A DNA stretch of 64,000 nucleotides, taken from Yamagishiella unicocca. Lineage: Eukaryota > Chlorophyta > Chlorophyceae > Chlamydomonadales > Volvocaceae. This document shows positions 1 to 10,201 of the stretch, piece by piece. Under the pieces are notes generated by a model. The model was not told where the DNA came from, searched no databases, and saw only the letters and a program-made list of their open reading frames with translations. Made by a program: the position numbers and the translations under genes. Every line of letters starts with the position of its first letter. Position 1 is the stretch's first letter. The stretch lies in NCBI GenBank assembly GCA_003116995.1, contig BDSL01000001.1:992001-1056000 (forward strand), read 5' to 3'.

Positions 1-157
1 TGCAGGGTTCTCTCCACAAGGCAATCCCGTAGACAGGGATTACGACAGCTCCTTATGGCCCTCAAGTCATTAACATCCCTTCTGCCGGGCTCAGTTTCTA
101 TTGCCAATACAGTACCCCAACCCAGCCCGCCCATATGAACTGTCGGGTACAGATCTC

Positions 158-1800
158 CTATGTACCCGCTGCAATCAAACAGTCTGGAGCTATACAGACC
201 CATGAGCCCATAACAGCTACATGAACTGCGTTAGATTTGCCGTCCTGCTGCAGCACAGAAGTTCCGTGCCCGTGCGCGCCGCATACGCACGCTCCTGCGG
301 CACCGGTACCCACCTCCTCGCTATGGTAGACGCACGCCACCTCGGGTTCGCTCTTCAGGTCTCCCACGTACGCAAACGTGTTCATGCGCTGCTTGCACAG
401 GTCCACGTCATGCGGCGTGACGAGCTGCGGAGACAAGCCGTGTCGTGCCCGGCGAACAAGCAGGGTTTAAGGGGGGAAATGGGCGCGAAGCCGCGGGACT
501 GCCGCGTCAAGCGGACGAAAACCCTGGAACCTCAACCCGACCTGGCATATCTTTTCGTTTCGTTGGCATTCAGCACAACTTCCTTCGACGAACCTACTCG
601 GGCCGCTGCTTTCGTGCATGTGCAGCATGTCCCATACCCCAGTCCCAGCGTTGTACCGTATCTAAACCCCAAGCATTAACCCATCGCGGCTGCATGCATA
701 CCTGCTCCCGCTCGAGCAGCCCCACGTTGGCTCGCCGTAGCACGCACCCCCCCTTAACCTGGGGTTGCGAGATGTACACGTTGAACCTACGAAGGTAACG
801 CCACCAGGTGCCTGGTTACACCAGCACACCCCTTACTGTATGGTTACGTTAGCATATTACATATTCACATGTGCATCTTAACGAGTTAGGACACCGATGA
901 CCAACATAAGTTAATTAGGGCCCCGGCGATCCGGGCTACGCATCCAAGGCCACCGGCAATCTACTCGGGTTGTGAAGCATGAAGCGCCCCGCGCCAACGG
1001 CGCTGCAATCGTTGAGCGCAATCAAAACTCTGCAGCCGCACGGCATCCCAAATCCAAGGCCCCTTGCTCCAGCGAAGGAGCTTGGTCTGGTCTCCCACTC
1101 CCAGTTGTAAATTGGGCTTTGCCCACTTTCACTCACGGGTTGTACGTCACGAAGACGTTCATGCTGAGCACAGAGGCTGAGTACCCGTTGGCCATACAGA
1201 TATCGGCGTTAGGTACAGCACGATCGATAATCTCTGTGCTGCTGACATTTGCCGGGGTAAGCACCACCTGCCGTGTTCGCAAAACATAAAGCAAACACCC
1301 TTGTATGTACACCAATCGGAGAGAATCGGAAATACACGTTTATCAAGGCACCATACAGGCGATTACAGCTGACCTTTTTTAGCGCGCAGCCTAGGGTTCG
1401 CAGCGCGGGCTTTCGTGTTGGACCTCACCTCCGAGTCAAACCAAGTGCCTATCCCAAGGCCCATCACAAATGCTGCTGCCACAAGCGCCCGCGCATAGCC
1501 TCCCAGGTCCACGCTGGCTTTCTTTTCGCTGCTGTTGTGACTTGAATTGTTAGATGTTGCTGGCTCCGTCACAGGAGTGTAAGACGATTGCGGCGGATTG
1601 CTCGGCTGAGCTCCTGGTTCTCCATACTGATAAATAGGCCGCTGGTCGTTTGGGTAGCCAGCAGGCGGGCGAGGCGGTGGCGGCACAGGGCTCCTTGGCA
1701 CCGAAGGTGGTCGCCGCTGCTGCTGAGCCGTCACCACAAGCCGGACGCGATTGCCTGAACCTATATGCTTCAAATGGCCCGCTCGGCGTGCGGGCAGCAT
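158..1800 (-). CDS. Plastid DUF3172 membrane protein
   Basis: Four exons read right to left: 1800-1429, 1267-1137, 786-702 and 424-158, giving 284 residues with all junctions in phase at GT-AG introns. Residues 1-25 look like a plastid transit peptide (basic, ending near RLVVTAQ). A Pro/Ser-rich stretch follows, then one membrane segment at about residues 104-120. After it comes the DUF3172 domain known from cyanobacteria and plastids, with the recognisable blocks TEIIDRAVPN, SVLSMNVFVTYNPFNVYIS, GCVLRRANV and CKQRMNTFAYVGDL. The function of the family is unknown; its distribution suggests a thylakoid or envelope role. The C-terminus extends about 40 residues beyond the usual domain end and is Gly/Ala/Cys/His-rich. 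The start codon is the first ATG before the transit-like segment. It is divergent from the cysteine synthase gene. Confidence 0.82.
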
Positions 1801-2066
1801 AACGCTGCGGTCTTTTTGTGCCTCGACTTCCGGAAAGATTAGCAGGTAGAGGAGACAAGGACAGAGCCTCTACAAGCTCTATACGATACAAAGTCACAAT
1901 CTACCGTCCAACGCTCCAATATGTTACTCCTCATGATAAATCCCTAAGCTTGCATGGGAACGGGGCGCGCGCTCGGACACTGTCGTGCATAGGGCGAACG
2001 GCGTCCGCCATCATATAGCCACAACCAAAGCATACACGTTATAGGATTACCGTTCTTGATCATAGA
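1801..2066. promoter_or_regulatory. Shared divergent promoter region
   Basis: This is the gap between the start codons of the DUF3172 gene (leftward) and the cysteine synthase gene (rightward). It must hold both 5' UTRs and both core promoters. No clear TATA box was recognised, so this rests on position only. Confidence 0.5.
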
Positions 2067-5000
2067 ATGCAAACGGCTTACAGTCACAGTCAGGCCCCCA
2101 GGCCGTGCAAGAAGGTGCGCAATGGCGCACGTTACGCCGTTCATTCCCCGGGGTCCTTATCCTTCCGATGTGATGCAGGTGGCCGGCCGACAGCATGGGC
2201 GGCGACAGCTGAGCCTTCGCGCGCAAGCGCCTCCGCCAGCTGCTGTGGCAGCGCCAGCGCCCACGGCGGCACCCATTGAGCCCCCTGCCAAAAATACAAA
2301 AATATGCAACGATGTAACGGAGGTTGTCGGAAATACGCCGATGGTGTACCTGAATCGCGTCACAAAGGCAGGTTCGCTTGAGCAAATGCAGCTGGCAGGT
2401 GCATCGCAACAATTGGCCAGCCGCGGCGGCGTGCGAATATTCGATTATTGAAAATCTTGTTGTTGTGGCTCCTTGGCCCCGCTGGGACCAACTACCGTTG
2501 CCGGGACGGTTGGTACCCACCGGCCTCCGACCCCAGCACCCAGAAAGCCCTCCGCTCTCTGCTAACCTTTGAAAGCCACGCGCTGTAATCACAAACCTGT
2601 TCTTCAGCGCGCGGAAGCGGATGCACCCGACCCACGTCAAGCCACGTGGGTTGGCACGTGCCCGCGCCTCTCAACGCGCTGTGCTCTTTTGGTCGTACCG
2701 TACCCACGCAGGGTTGCGTAGCTCGGGTGGCAGCGAAGCTGGAGATCATGCAGCCATGCTGCAGCGTAAAGGTGCGTGTCGTAGAGGCGCTAAAGCGGGC
2801 GAACGTCGGAGGCACCCGCTGGGGCACTGCTAGCACTGGTGGGAATGCGGGGCATTCCCCTGTACGGCGCACGGACGGCCTGGTGGCGCACACATGCTTA
2901 AGAGCTGCAGCCAGCGCGTGCTGGGGGGAAGTCTTGTGCGGTACAAGTCCGCAGAGGGGATCAATGACGGCAGGGTCGCATACACGTCCTAGCGCAAGGT
3001 GGCATAGGGTTTGCAGATGCAAGTCGATTGGGTGATGACCCGTCAGCGGCCAAATGGTCGGTGAGCTGAGGATGCAACCGACGGGATAACCGTCGGCGTG
3101 ACGAGCGAGTCGTACAGGCGCTTGCTCCACCGTCTTTCCCCTCCTCCCTCGGCCCTCGCTCTCCCATCAGGACCGCATCGGCCGTAACATGATTGATGAC
3201 GCGGAAAAGCGCGGCCTCATCAAGCCCGGCGAGACCACGCTGGTGGAGCCCACCAGCGGCAACACTGGCATCGGCCTGGCCTTCGTGGCAGCCGCCCGGG
3301 GCTACAAGCTGATCCTTACCATGCCCGCCAGCATGTCCATGGAGCGCAGGGTGCTGCTGCGTGCCTTCGGAGCGGAGCTGGTGCTCACCGGTAGGTGACG
3401 TGGGTTGGTGGGTGGTGTGGGTTGGTGGGTGGTGTGGGTTGGTGGGTGGTGTGGGTTGGCGAGTGGTGTGGGCTGGTGGGCGACGTGGGTGGCGGTTATG
3501 TGGACGATTGATGTGGGTTGGTGGGTGATGCGGGTGGGTGTTGTGGGTGATGTGGGCCACCTGCACCTGCCGCTTGCTGGTCTGCTGGGTCAGAGAAAAC
3601 CGGAGGATCGACGAAGGCGAAGAGAGTTGGGCTGAAGCAGCATAAGGCATCTGCTTTGATAGTGCCGGTGCATACATGGGAAGCCGAACCATGAAACGTG
3701 ACATGAAGCACATCTGTGGATGGGCTGGACAAGTTGTGCGTGCTGAGCTTGGCGGGCTAAGCTTCGGCAAGAGGTGAGGGAGAGCGCATTGGAAGGCATG
3801 TAGGCCCATAACACGATTGTCATCTCGGTCTCGGGGCTGCTTGCAGATCCCGCCAAGGGTATGCGCGGCGCGGTGGAGAAGTGCAACGAGATCGCGGCCA
3901 AGACCCCCAACTCGTTCATCCTGCAGCAGTTTGAAAACCCGGCCAACCCTGAGGTCCACCGCCTCACCACCGGTAGGTTGGCTGGGGGGCTGCTCGACAT
4001 GACAGGGCCTGGGTGACACTAAAGTAGTACGGCACGGCCTGGATGTCACAGGACTACCAGTCACAATGCAGCCACGGCCTCGCAGGAGATTGGATACCCG
4101 GGCGGGTCCTGATCGGGGCTACACGGGAGACGCCAGCCGACCGGGGCGGGCCCCCGGGGGCTACGGTGGCGCCGTCACGGCACTCTGTGGGGGCCTTTCG
4201 CCCTCCGCTGACGCTCCCTCGCCGCTCCGCTCTTCGACCCCACCTGGGTCGCTACTTTGATTGTTTTCGGGCTGCTGCCGGCGCAGGCCCGGAGATCTGG
4301 CGGGACACTGCCGGCCAGGTGGACATCCTGGTGGCGGGGGTGGGCACGGGCGGCACGGTGACGGGCACTGGGGAATTCCTCAAGTCAGTCAAGCCCAGCA
4401 TCCAAGTCGTGGCAGTGGAGCCGGCGGAGAGCCCGGTTCTGTCAGGTGAGATGGGGCTGGGGCGGAAGGCCCCCAGCTGCTTTAACTTCCCCTGCACCCT
4501 GCACGAAACGCCATGCCGCCGCGCCCGACTGGTCGTGCTGTTGCCGAAACGCGGAAGCAAACGAAGCCAGCTGATTATCGGTTACCATTTGACCTACGGG
4601 CTTAAGATCCCGGTTTTTTATTGCTCGACCCAAATCAGCACCCAATGAGCTGCCCCCGCGCGGCACGCAGGCGGTAAGCCTGGGCCACACAAGATCCAGG
4701 GCATTGGCGCCGGGTTCGTGCCAGCCATCCTCAACACCACCGTGTACGACGAGGTCATCCAGGTGCGGAGCTGGGGGGAGTCGTAAGGAAAACCGTGTAT
4801 GAAGGAAAAACCGTTTGGGACATACGTTTGGAGGTGCATGCTGGAAATTTGGTTGAGGAAATTCAAAGCCGGAGGTCGTATGTCGACCTTCGGCAGCTAC
4901 GTCTATTGCGGTTGCGACTCGTAGGCTGACGGAAACAAGTACCTCGCGCGGCGTAGGGAATTATTTGCGAAGCCGGTTTGTTTTGGGCGCAAGCAGGAGA

Positions 5001-7524
5001 ATTTGGTGAGGTGGCTGGTCATGGGATAGCACCGCTCTCCCATGACCAGCCACCTCAACGAATCCTCCTGCTTGCCAAAACAAACCGGCTTCGCAAAAAT
5101 TTCCGACCGCCCGAATACCGACGGGGAGCTTGTGGGTGAATGGATAAAGAAGCAATTAAATACCGGACAGGGTCAGCCAGCGTCCGTGGCAGGATGCCGA
5201 ATTCAAGTCGCGCCGCCGTGGGGGACCGGAGAACGCAAGAGCCCAGACGCACGCCGCTATGCCCGCAGACAAGAACGTAACAGGCGGGCAAAATGCTAGT
5301 GAAACATCTTTCCTACCCAGCTGTTGAACTCACCTGGCCAGAGCCCAGTGTGCGGCGATGGCGGTTGGCGCGAAGCATACGGGCCTGGGGCACCGTCGGG
5401 CGTCAGCAACGGCCGTCGGAGGCCGAACGGGTGGGCAGGGGCCAAAGTAACGAAAGAGAAAGAGGTTGGTCGGCGGCGCGGCGAAAGAGAAAGAGGCCAT
5501 GGCGCGCGTGCTTAATGTATATGGAGAAGCGTGCGTCGCGGCGCCGTACGGCAGTGTACGGCGGTTAGTAAAGTTAGAGGAGGGGAAGGAGGGTCGCATG
5601 GGTGCTGCAATTGAGGGAAAGATCCGGGGCGAGGGATTCGTGCAAGCTGGCAGCAAGGAGTGGGCAGACACCTCCGTGGTGGGAAGGAGGCCGGAAGGGG
5701 TAGAAGGTGCGATTGCTGATAGACGAGGGCGGGACGGAGGGCCACGTCTGCCATACCGGCTTCAGGGCTTCTTCACCGAAGCGCGCGAACCCTGGGGGCC
5801 TGCTCTGTTGCATACCCGTTGTACGTGCCGGATGGCAGACCCACCAGATGGGCTCTAACCACGTTTTTCCTTTGTTGTCGTGTCCATGTGCAACCTAAGG
5901 CTTAGTTGAGTATGCCGTACGCAGGGCACGACCCTGCAGACTCTTTAGGTGTTCAGCTAATGTCCAGAGTCCCCGTGTACTGGACGGCAAAGACGATTTA
6001 TTAGGGCCGGCACGGAAAGTTCGGCAGCCGTGCCGTACAAGCGTCATCAGCCTTCCAGGACGCTCCCTAGAAGTTGCCCTTTCAGCTCCGCTTGTTAGGG
6101 GAATTTCTTCTGTATTGTAGCGTGTAGTTAATTGGCCTTTTTGCAAAGACCGGCGTATGTTTCGTGTGGTTCTGCCAGGTTCACGGTACAACAGGTTTCC
6201 TCCCTTGTCGGTTCATGGGTTCCTCCCTGCCCGCACCGGACAGGTTACGAGCGACGATTCGGTGGCCATGGCGGGGCGGTTGGCAACGGAGGAGGGGCTG
6301 TTCTGCGGCATCAGCTCGGGGGCGGCGGTGGTGGCGGCCCTCCAGGTGCGGGGCCTGGGAGGGAGTGGGGCTGCCACTGACGCGATCGCATCACAGTGAA
6401 TGGTGCGGACCGGAGGCACGTCGCGCCGTGCCTCTTGAGGGAGCACCTCCTCCGGCGCCTGATGCTATCAACTATCCACTTTCGCCGGATGCCTCATATT
6501 GCATTATGCGATCAACCGCTGTACCACCGCACGGTGGTCGCCTGCTGTCCTGCCTGCAATTCCAGCATGTCGAGGTCCAGTAAGGCCCCGCACACACTTC
6601 CCGCCCTGTTCTTACCGCCATCACTCCCTGCCGCTAGTGCCCTGGATGCTGGTGACGTGTCGCTAGCTGTCCCACTTCCCGGTTGGCCGCATGGACGCCG
6701 GCGCCATTGTCGCCCTTTTGCCCGCCTTCTATCCCCCACCTACCGACCATGCCCCGTCTACCATCCCCCACACCGCCCTCAGGTGGCCGCCCGCCCAGAG
6801 AACGCTGGCAAGCTGGTGGCGGTGGTGCTTCCGTCGTTCGGCGAGAGGTGCGGCGGGGCCCTCCTGTGCGGGCTCACTTTTAAGCAGAGCGCATAAGGCA
6901 GCGGGGAGTAATGATAGGGTCAATGGCGAGCAGGATGTGGCGCATGGAGGAGTATCGGCGCGCATGGGAGTTGCGACGGGAGCTGCGCAAGGGCATGGCC
7001 TCCAGGCCAATGCCGCCTGCTGGACAGTAGGGCGCAGCTTGGGCAGTCTGCGCGGCGTCATACCGGCAGGCTCATTTTGTCCCATTGCGCGTGCTTGTGA
7101 CAGCGCAATGGCAGGAAGTTTGCGTGGATCCGCTGCCCTCAACAGCAAGAACGCGTCTGGCATAGACACGTTTGCGTAAGGCTGCAAAATGGACGGGGGA
7201 GACAGGGCTGCACAAGGCTGAGGCCGCGCGTCTAAGTGGGTTAGCTGCCCTTGCTGCTGATCGAGCTGGTGACAAAAGGACTCGCACCGTTGCCCCTCCC
7301 TGCTGTTTGCTTGTCTCAACGCGCATTCCGTCCCATTCTGCCGTTTTAACGCGTCAAACTTAATACCTGATATGATGCTTTTGGCTTTCCGTGGACCCAA
7401 ATCTGCGCTCAGGTACTTGTCGTCCGTTCTCTTCAACGACCTACGCGTGGAGTGCGAGGCGCTCAAGCAGGACGAAAGGGCCAAGGTCACAGACGTGGCA
7501 GGGCGCGAGTACTACGTGCCGTAG
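2067..7524 (+). CDS. OASTL: Cysteine synthase, O-acetylserine (thiol)lyase
   Basis: This PLP enzyme makes cysteine from O-acetylserine and sulfide. Proposed exons: 2067-2114, 2179-2367, 2712-2771, 3171-3390, 3847-3972, 4287-4445, 4671-4762, 6244-6345, 6783-6847 and 7413-7524 (390 residues). Landmarks are [16 protein letters not shown], the Schiff-base lysine in CCSVK (about residue 99), the substrate loop TSGNTG (127-132), the phosphate-binding [14 protein letters not shown] and [13 protein letters not shown]. The end at REYYVP is normal for the family. The first exon is inferred: ATG 2067 plus a 64-nt intron gives a basic transit-like leader ending near [10 protein letters not shown] and a typical plastid-isoform length. 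An unspliced start at ATG 2122 is the alternative. Intron 2 appears to use a GC donor (AAG|GCAGGT at 2368), the only junction that keeps frame. Intron 7 (4763-6243) holds a long hairpin. Confidence 0.9.
3400..3560 (+). repeat. GT/GGTG-rich tandem repeat in intron
   Basis: Degenerate 15-bp units of the type GTGGGTTGGTGGGTG repeat through intron 4 of the cysteine synthase gene. Copies at the left are almost identical and decay to the right. Confidence 0.7.
4964..5097 (+). repeat. Long near-perfect inverted repeat (hairpin)
   Basis: The left arm (about 4964-5026) and right arm (about 5038-5097) are reverse complements over roughly 60 bp, with one 2-nt bulge and about three mismatches, separated by an 11-nt loop. 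Both arms share the block GAAGCCGGTTTGTTTTGG and its complement at the base, and the block GAGGTGGCTGGTCATGGGA next to the loop. It sits inside intron 7 of the cysteine synthase gene, so it would be transcribed as a foldback. It may be a microRNA precursor or a small foldback transposon. Confidence 0.8.
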
Positions 7525-7577
7525 GGCAAAGGCGGCGCACATTTCTCGCGAACACACGACGAACGTTTTGTGAGCAC

Positions 7578-7582
7578 TGTAA
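7578..7582 (+). terminator. Candidate TGTAA polyadenylation signal
   Basis: A TGTAA lies 54 nt past the cysteine synthase stop. TGTAA is the usual poly(A) signal in Chlamydomonas and its relatives. Chance occurrence is possible because it is only five bases. Confidence 0.35.
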
Positions 7583-8198
7583 CCGTTTCGAGATCGGACT
7601 GTGGGTCTGTTTACGTCAGGTGCTTTGCGGTCACGTGATGCGGGGATGCTCAGCGCGTGGACGGTGCGGTAGGGCGCTGATGCGCATTCATGATGCAAAA
7701 TCTCATGTCGTGCGCGCGGCTTGCGGTCCGCATGGTCCAAGCTGGCAATGAGGGCGAGCTGCTGCTCACACACATTTTTGTCCTGTGCGTAGCCGACTGG
7801 GCGTCGCGCGGCGCGCGTCGATGATCTGATGACGAAGCGGTACGGAGGTCAGACGTCCGAAACCTACTTAGGCTCTCGGAACCACGCTCGTTCACACAAT
7901 TAAGGCTTCCGGACAGCGCACTCGGTACCTATTGTATGTGACCTGCTTGCATAGTGAACTTCCAGTCATTCGGATTTTAAGGACCTTGAAGGGCCTACTC
8001 ATCAGTCCTCGGGAAGCCCCGCCTCGTCTGATTCGACGCAGTAGCGTGTGAGGCGTCCTTCCCACTCCTTATTGCGCCGCCAGCGGCGGACTGCAGGCTG
8101 AGGGTCCCTTGGGTCGGCTGATCCCTAAAGCGGGGGAGGATCGGATCACGTTGGCGGCCGCGCTCAACGTTGTTCCTGGACAGCCCCGTACAAATAGT
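7583..8198. other. Intergenic, no gene seen
   Basis: This stretch lies between the cysteine synthase 3' end and the zinc finger gene promoter. Base composition is more even than in exons and no conserved reading frame was recognised. It probably holds a 3' UTR and an upstream regulatory region. Confidence 0.5.
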
Positions 8199-8207
8199 TA
8201 TAAAAAA
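8199..8207 (+). promoter_or_regulatory. Candidate TATA box
   Basis: TTATAAAAA lies about 104 nt before the ATG at 8303 of the zinc finger gene. A start site some 30 nt downstream would give a 5' UTR of about 70 nt. This fits ATG 8303 (context GCCATGGCC) as the start codon; the frame is open upstream but without another ATG after the TATA. Confidence 0.45.
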
Positions 8208-8302
8208 GCTGGCCTGTTGTATCGCATCTTCTGGCGCACCGTGATCTCGAAGCGCCGGTGACTCAGGGACATCAAGGCGGCAGGTTCCGTTTTGCCCTCG
8301 CC

Positions 8303-8888
8303 ATGGCCGCCATTTCGGAGCCTCCTCGCTTTGCCGCGGCCGAGCCTGCTGAGTACCATCAGCGCCTCTCGCTCGGCAACGGCAGCGGCGTCGGCTCCGA
8401 GGACCCGCTCGCTGACAGCATCAGCCTCAGGCCGTCCTGGGGTCGCGCAGTAATCCGTCCGGGCGCTTCCTCCGCCCCGGACATTGCCACCGCGACATTC
8501 AACAACATAAATCACAAGCAGCTGCAGCAACAGCAGCAGCCGAACAATGCTGTGCAGCGGCGAGACTCAGCTGCCGGTTCCGACGCGCGAGGTGACAAGT
8601 CAGATCCGGGCAACTCCGCGTCGTTTCCAACGGCGGCTGCAGGACCTTCAACCAACAACTGCGTGGTTCCGGCTCCCTGGCTCCAGACGTCCTCACATGC
8701 TCCGGTCACGCCCCCGGCCGTCGGCGCGTCCTTCCCCGGCGCGGGTGCGGCTGCTGCCGCCGCCAAGGCCAACACCGGCCTCGGCAGCCGCGGCGGTAGC
8801 GGCGTGGGGCAGCAACTCTTCGCCTCCGCGCCATTCCTGCAGCAAATGGGCAGCATCGGCGGCCGCAGCTTTGGCAGCGACGGAGCCG

Positions 8889-8922
<34 letters not shown>

Positions 8923-10160
8923 TGTGGCCATGCGCGTTCCTGGCGGCGGCTTGCCGCCGGGTTCGCCGCTGGGCAGCGGCCGCGCCAGCCCCGCCCACGG
9001 CGGCCTGGGCGGCAGCGGCGGCGGCAGCGGCGGCGGCAGCGCCGCCTCCTTCCTGTCCTGCTCGCCGGACAACTCGCCCATCGCCACCGGTACGGCGACC
9101 CACTCGCCGTTCCGGTCGCTGGGTACCGCCAGCGGCATCAACACAGCCGCCGCGGCGACTACTCCGAGTGGCCTCGTGCCAACGCCGCCGCACAAGATGG
9201 AGCCGCTGCTGCGCCCGGGCTCGCCGCAAGCGGCGGCCCAGAGTGCGCAGCACGGCGGGAGCGGCGGCGGACCCGTGGGTCTCGGCCCCGGCCAGGTGTA
9301 CCTGGTCGTGGACCCCAACACGGGCCTGGTGGTGGGCACGGCGCAGGCTACCGGTGAGAAGGGCCGGCAAGGTGGGCAGGTGGTGGGCAGTGAGGGGTAA
9401 GGGGGTCTAGGACTTCAGATGCAGCAAGGGGGGCGGCTCTGGAACCACCAGTCCCCGCCTCAACGCTTCCTCCGCTTCCTTGTATCGTTGCCACCGGTTT
9501 CCTTGCCACCCCCGCGTACACAACCTGCTACCAATCCTGTCGAGGGCTTTGATCACGCGGGCCGCTGTCCTGGCCCCTCCCCTCCCGCTCCCGGGTCTTC
9601 TCGCCGCCTCCCTCTCCCGCACGGCTCTGGGCTTGGTTGGTGCGGTGTTCCGAAGCGAAGCGTTCTGACATCCGCGCCCCTCTTCCCCGCCCCTGCGGCC
9701 GTGGATTCGCGGATTATCTTTTTCTCCCCCCCGCAGGTGCCAGCACGCCCGGCTCCCTGGCACCTAGCACCCCCGGCGGCGGCATGTCCTTCAGCGGCCC
9801 GGCAGGGGGCGGCCACACACCGACCAACACTGGCAGCGCGCGCAGCAGCCTCGACCTGCCCGCCGCCCTGCCGGGCGGGGCCTCAAGCCACCCCCCCCAG
9901 CCGCAGCCCCAGCCCCAGCATCAGCACCAGCACCAGCACCAGCACCAGCACGCGCAGCACCAGGCGCTTCCCCACAGCTCAATGGCTGCCGACATGACGC
10001 GTGCAGCCCTGTCGCTGCTCAGCAGCCCCACCGGCGGCGCCGCGACACCCTCAGCCGCGGCTGCGGCAAGCGCCGCCGCCGTCAGCCAGCAGAACGCCCT
10101 GGCACTTGCGGGCCTGGCGGCGGCGGCGGCGGACTCGGCCAGTAGGATGGGCGGCGGCAG

Positions 10161-10201
<41 letters not shown>

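Noticed and set aside
2056..2367. Cysteine synthase start at 2056
   Set aside because: The codon at 2056 is TTG. ATG 2067 with a 64-nt intron, or ATG 2122 without it, are the real options.
2961..4064. 367-codon minus-strand frame with His/Pro/Thr repeats
   Set aside because: It spans cysteine synthase exons and the GT-rich intron repeat in antisense; the His/Pro/Thr run is just the complement of the repeat.
8258..8302. Upstream start for the zinc finger gene at 8258
   Set aside because: The codon at 8258 is GTG. ATG 8303 has a good context and fits the TATA position.
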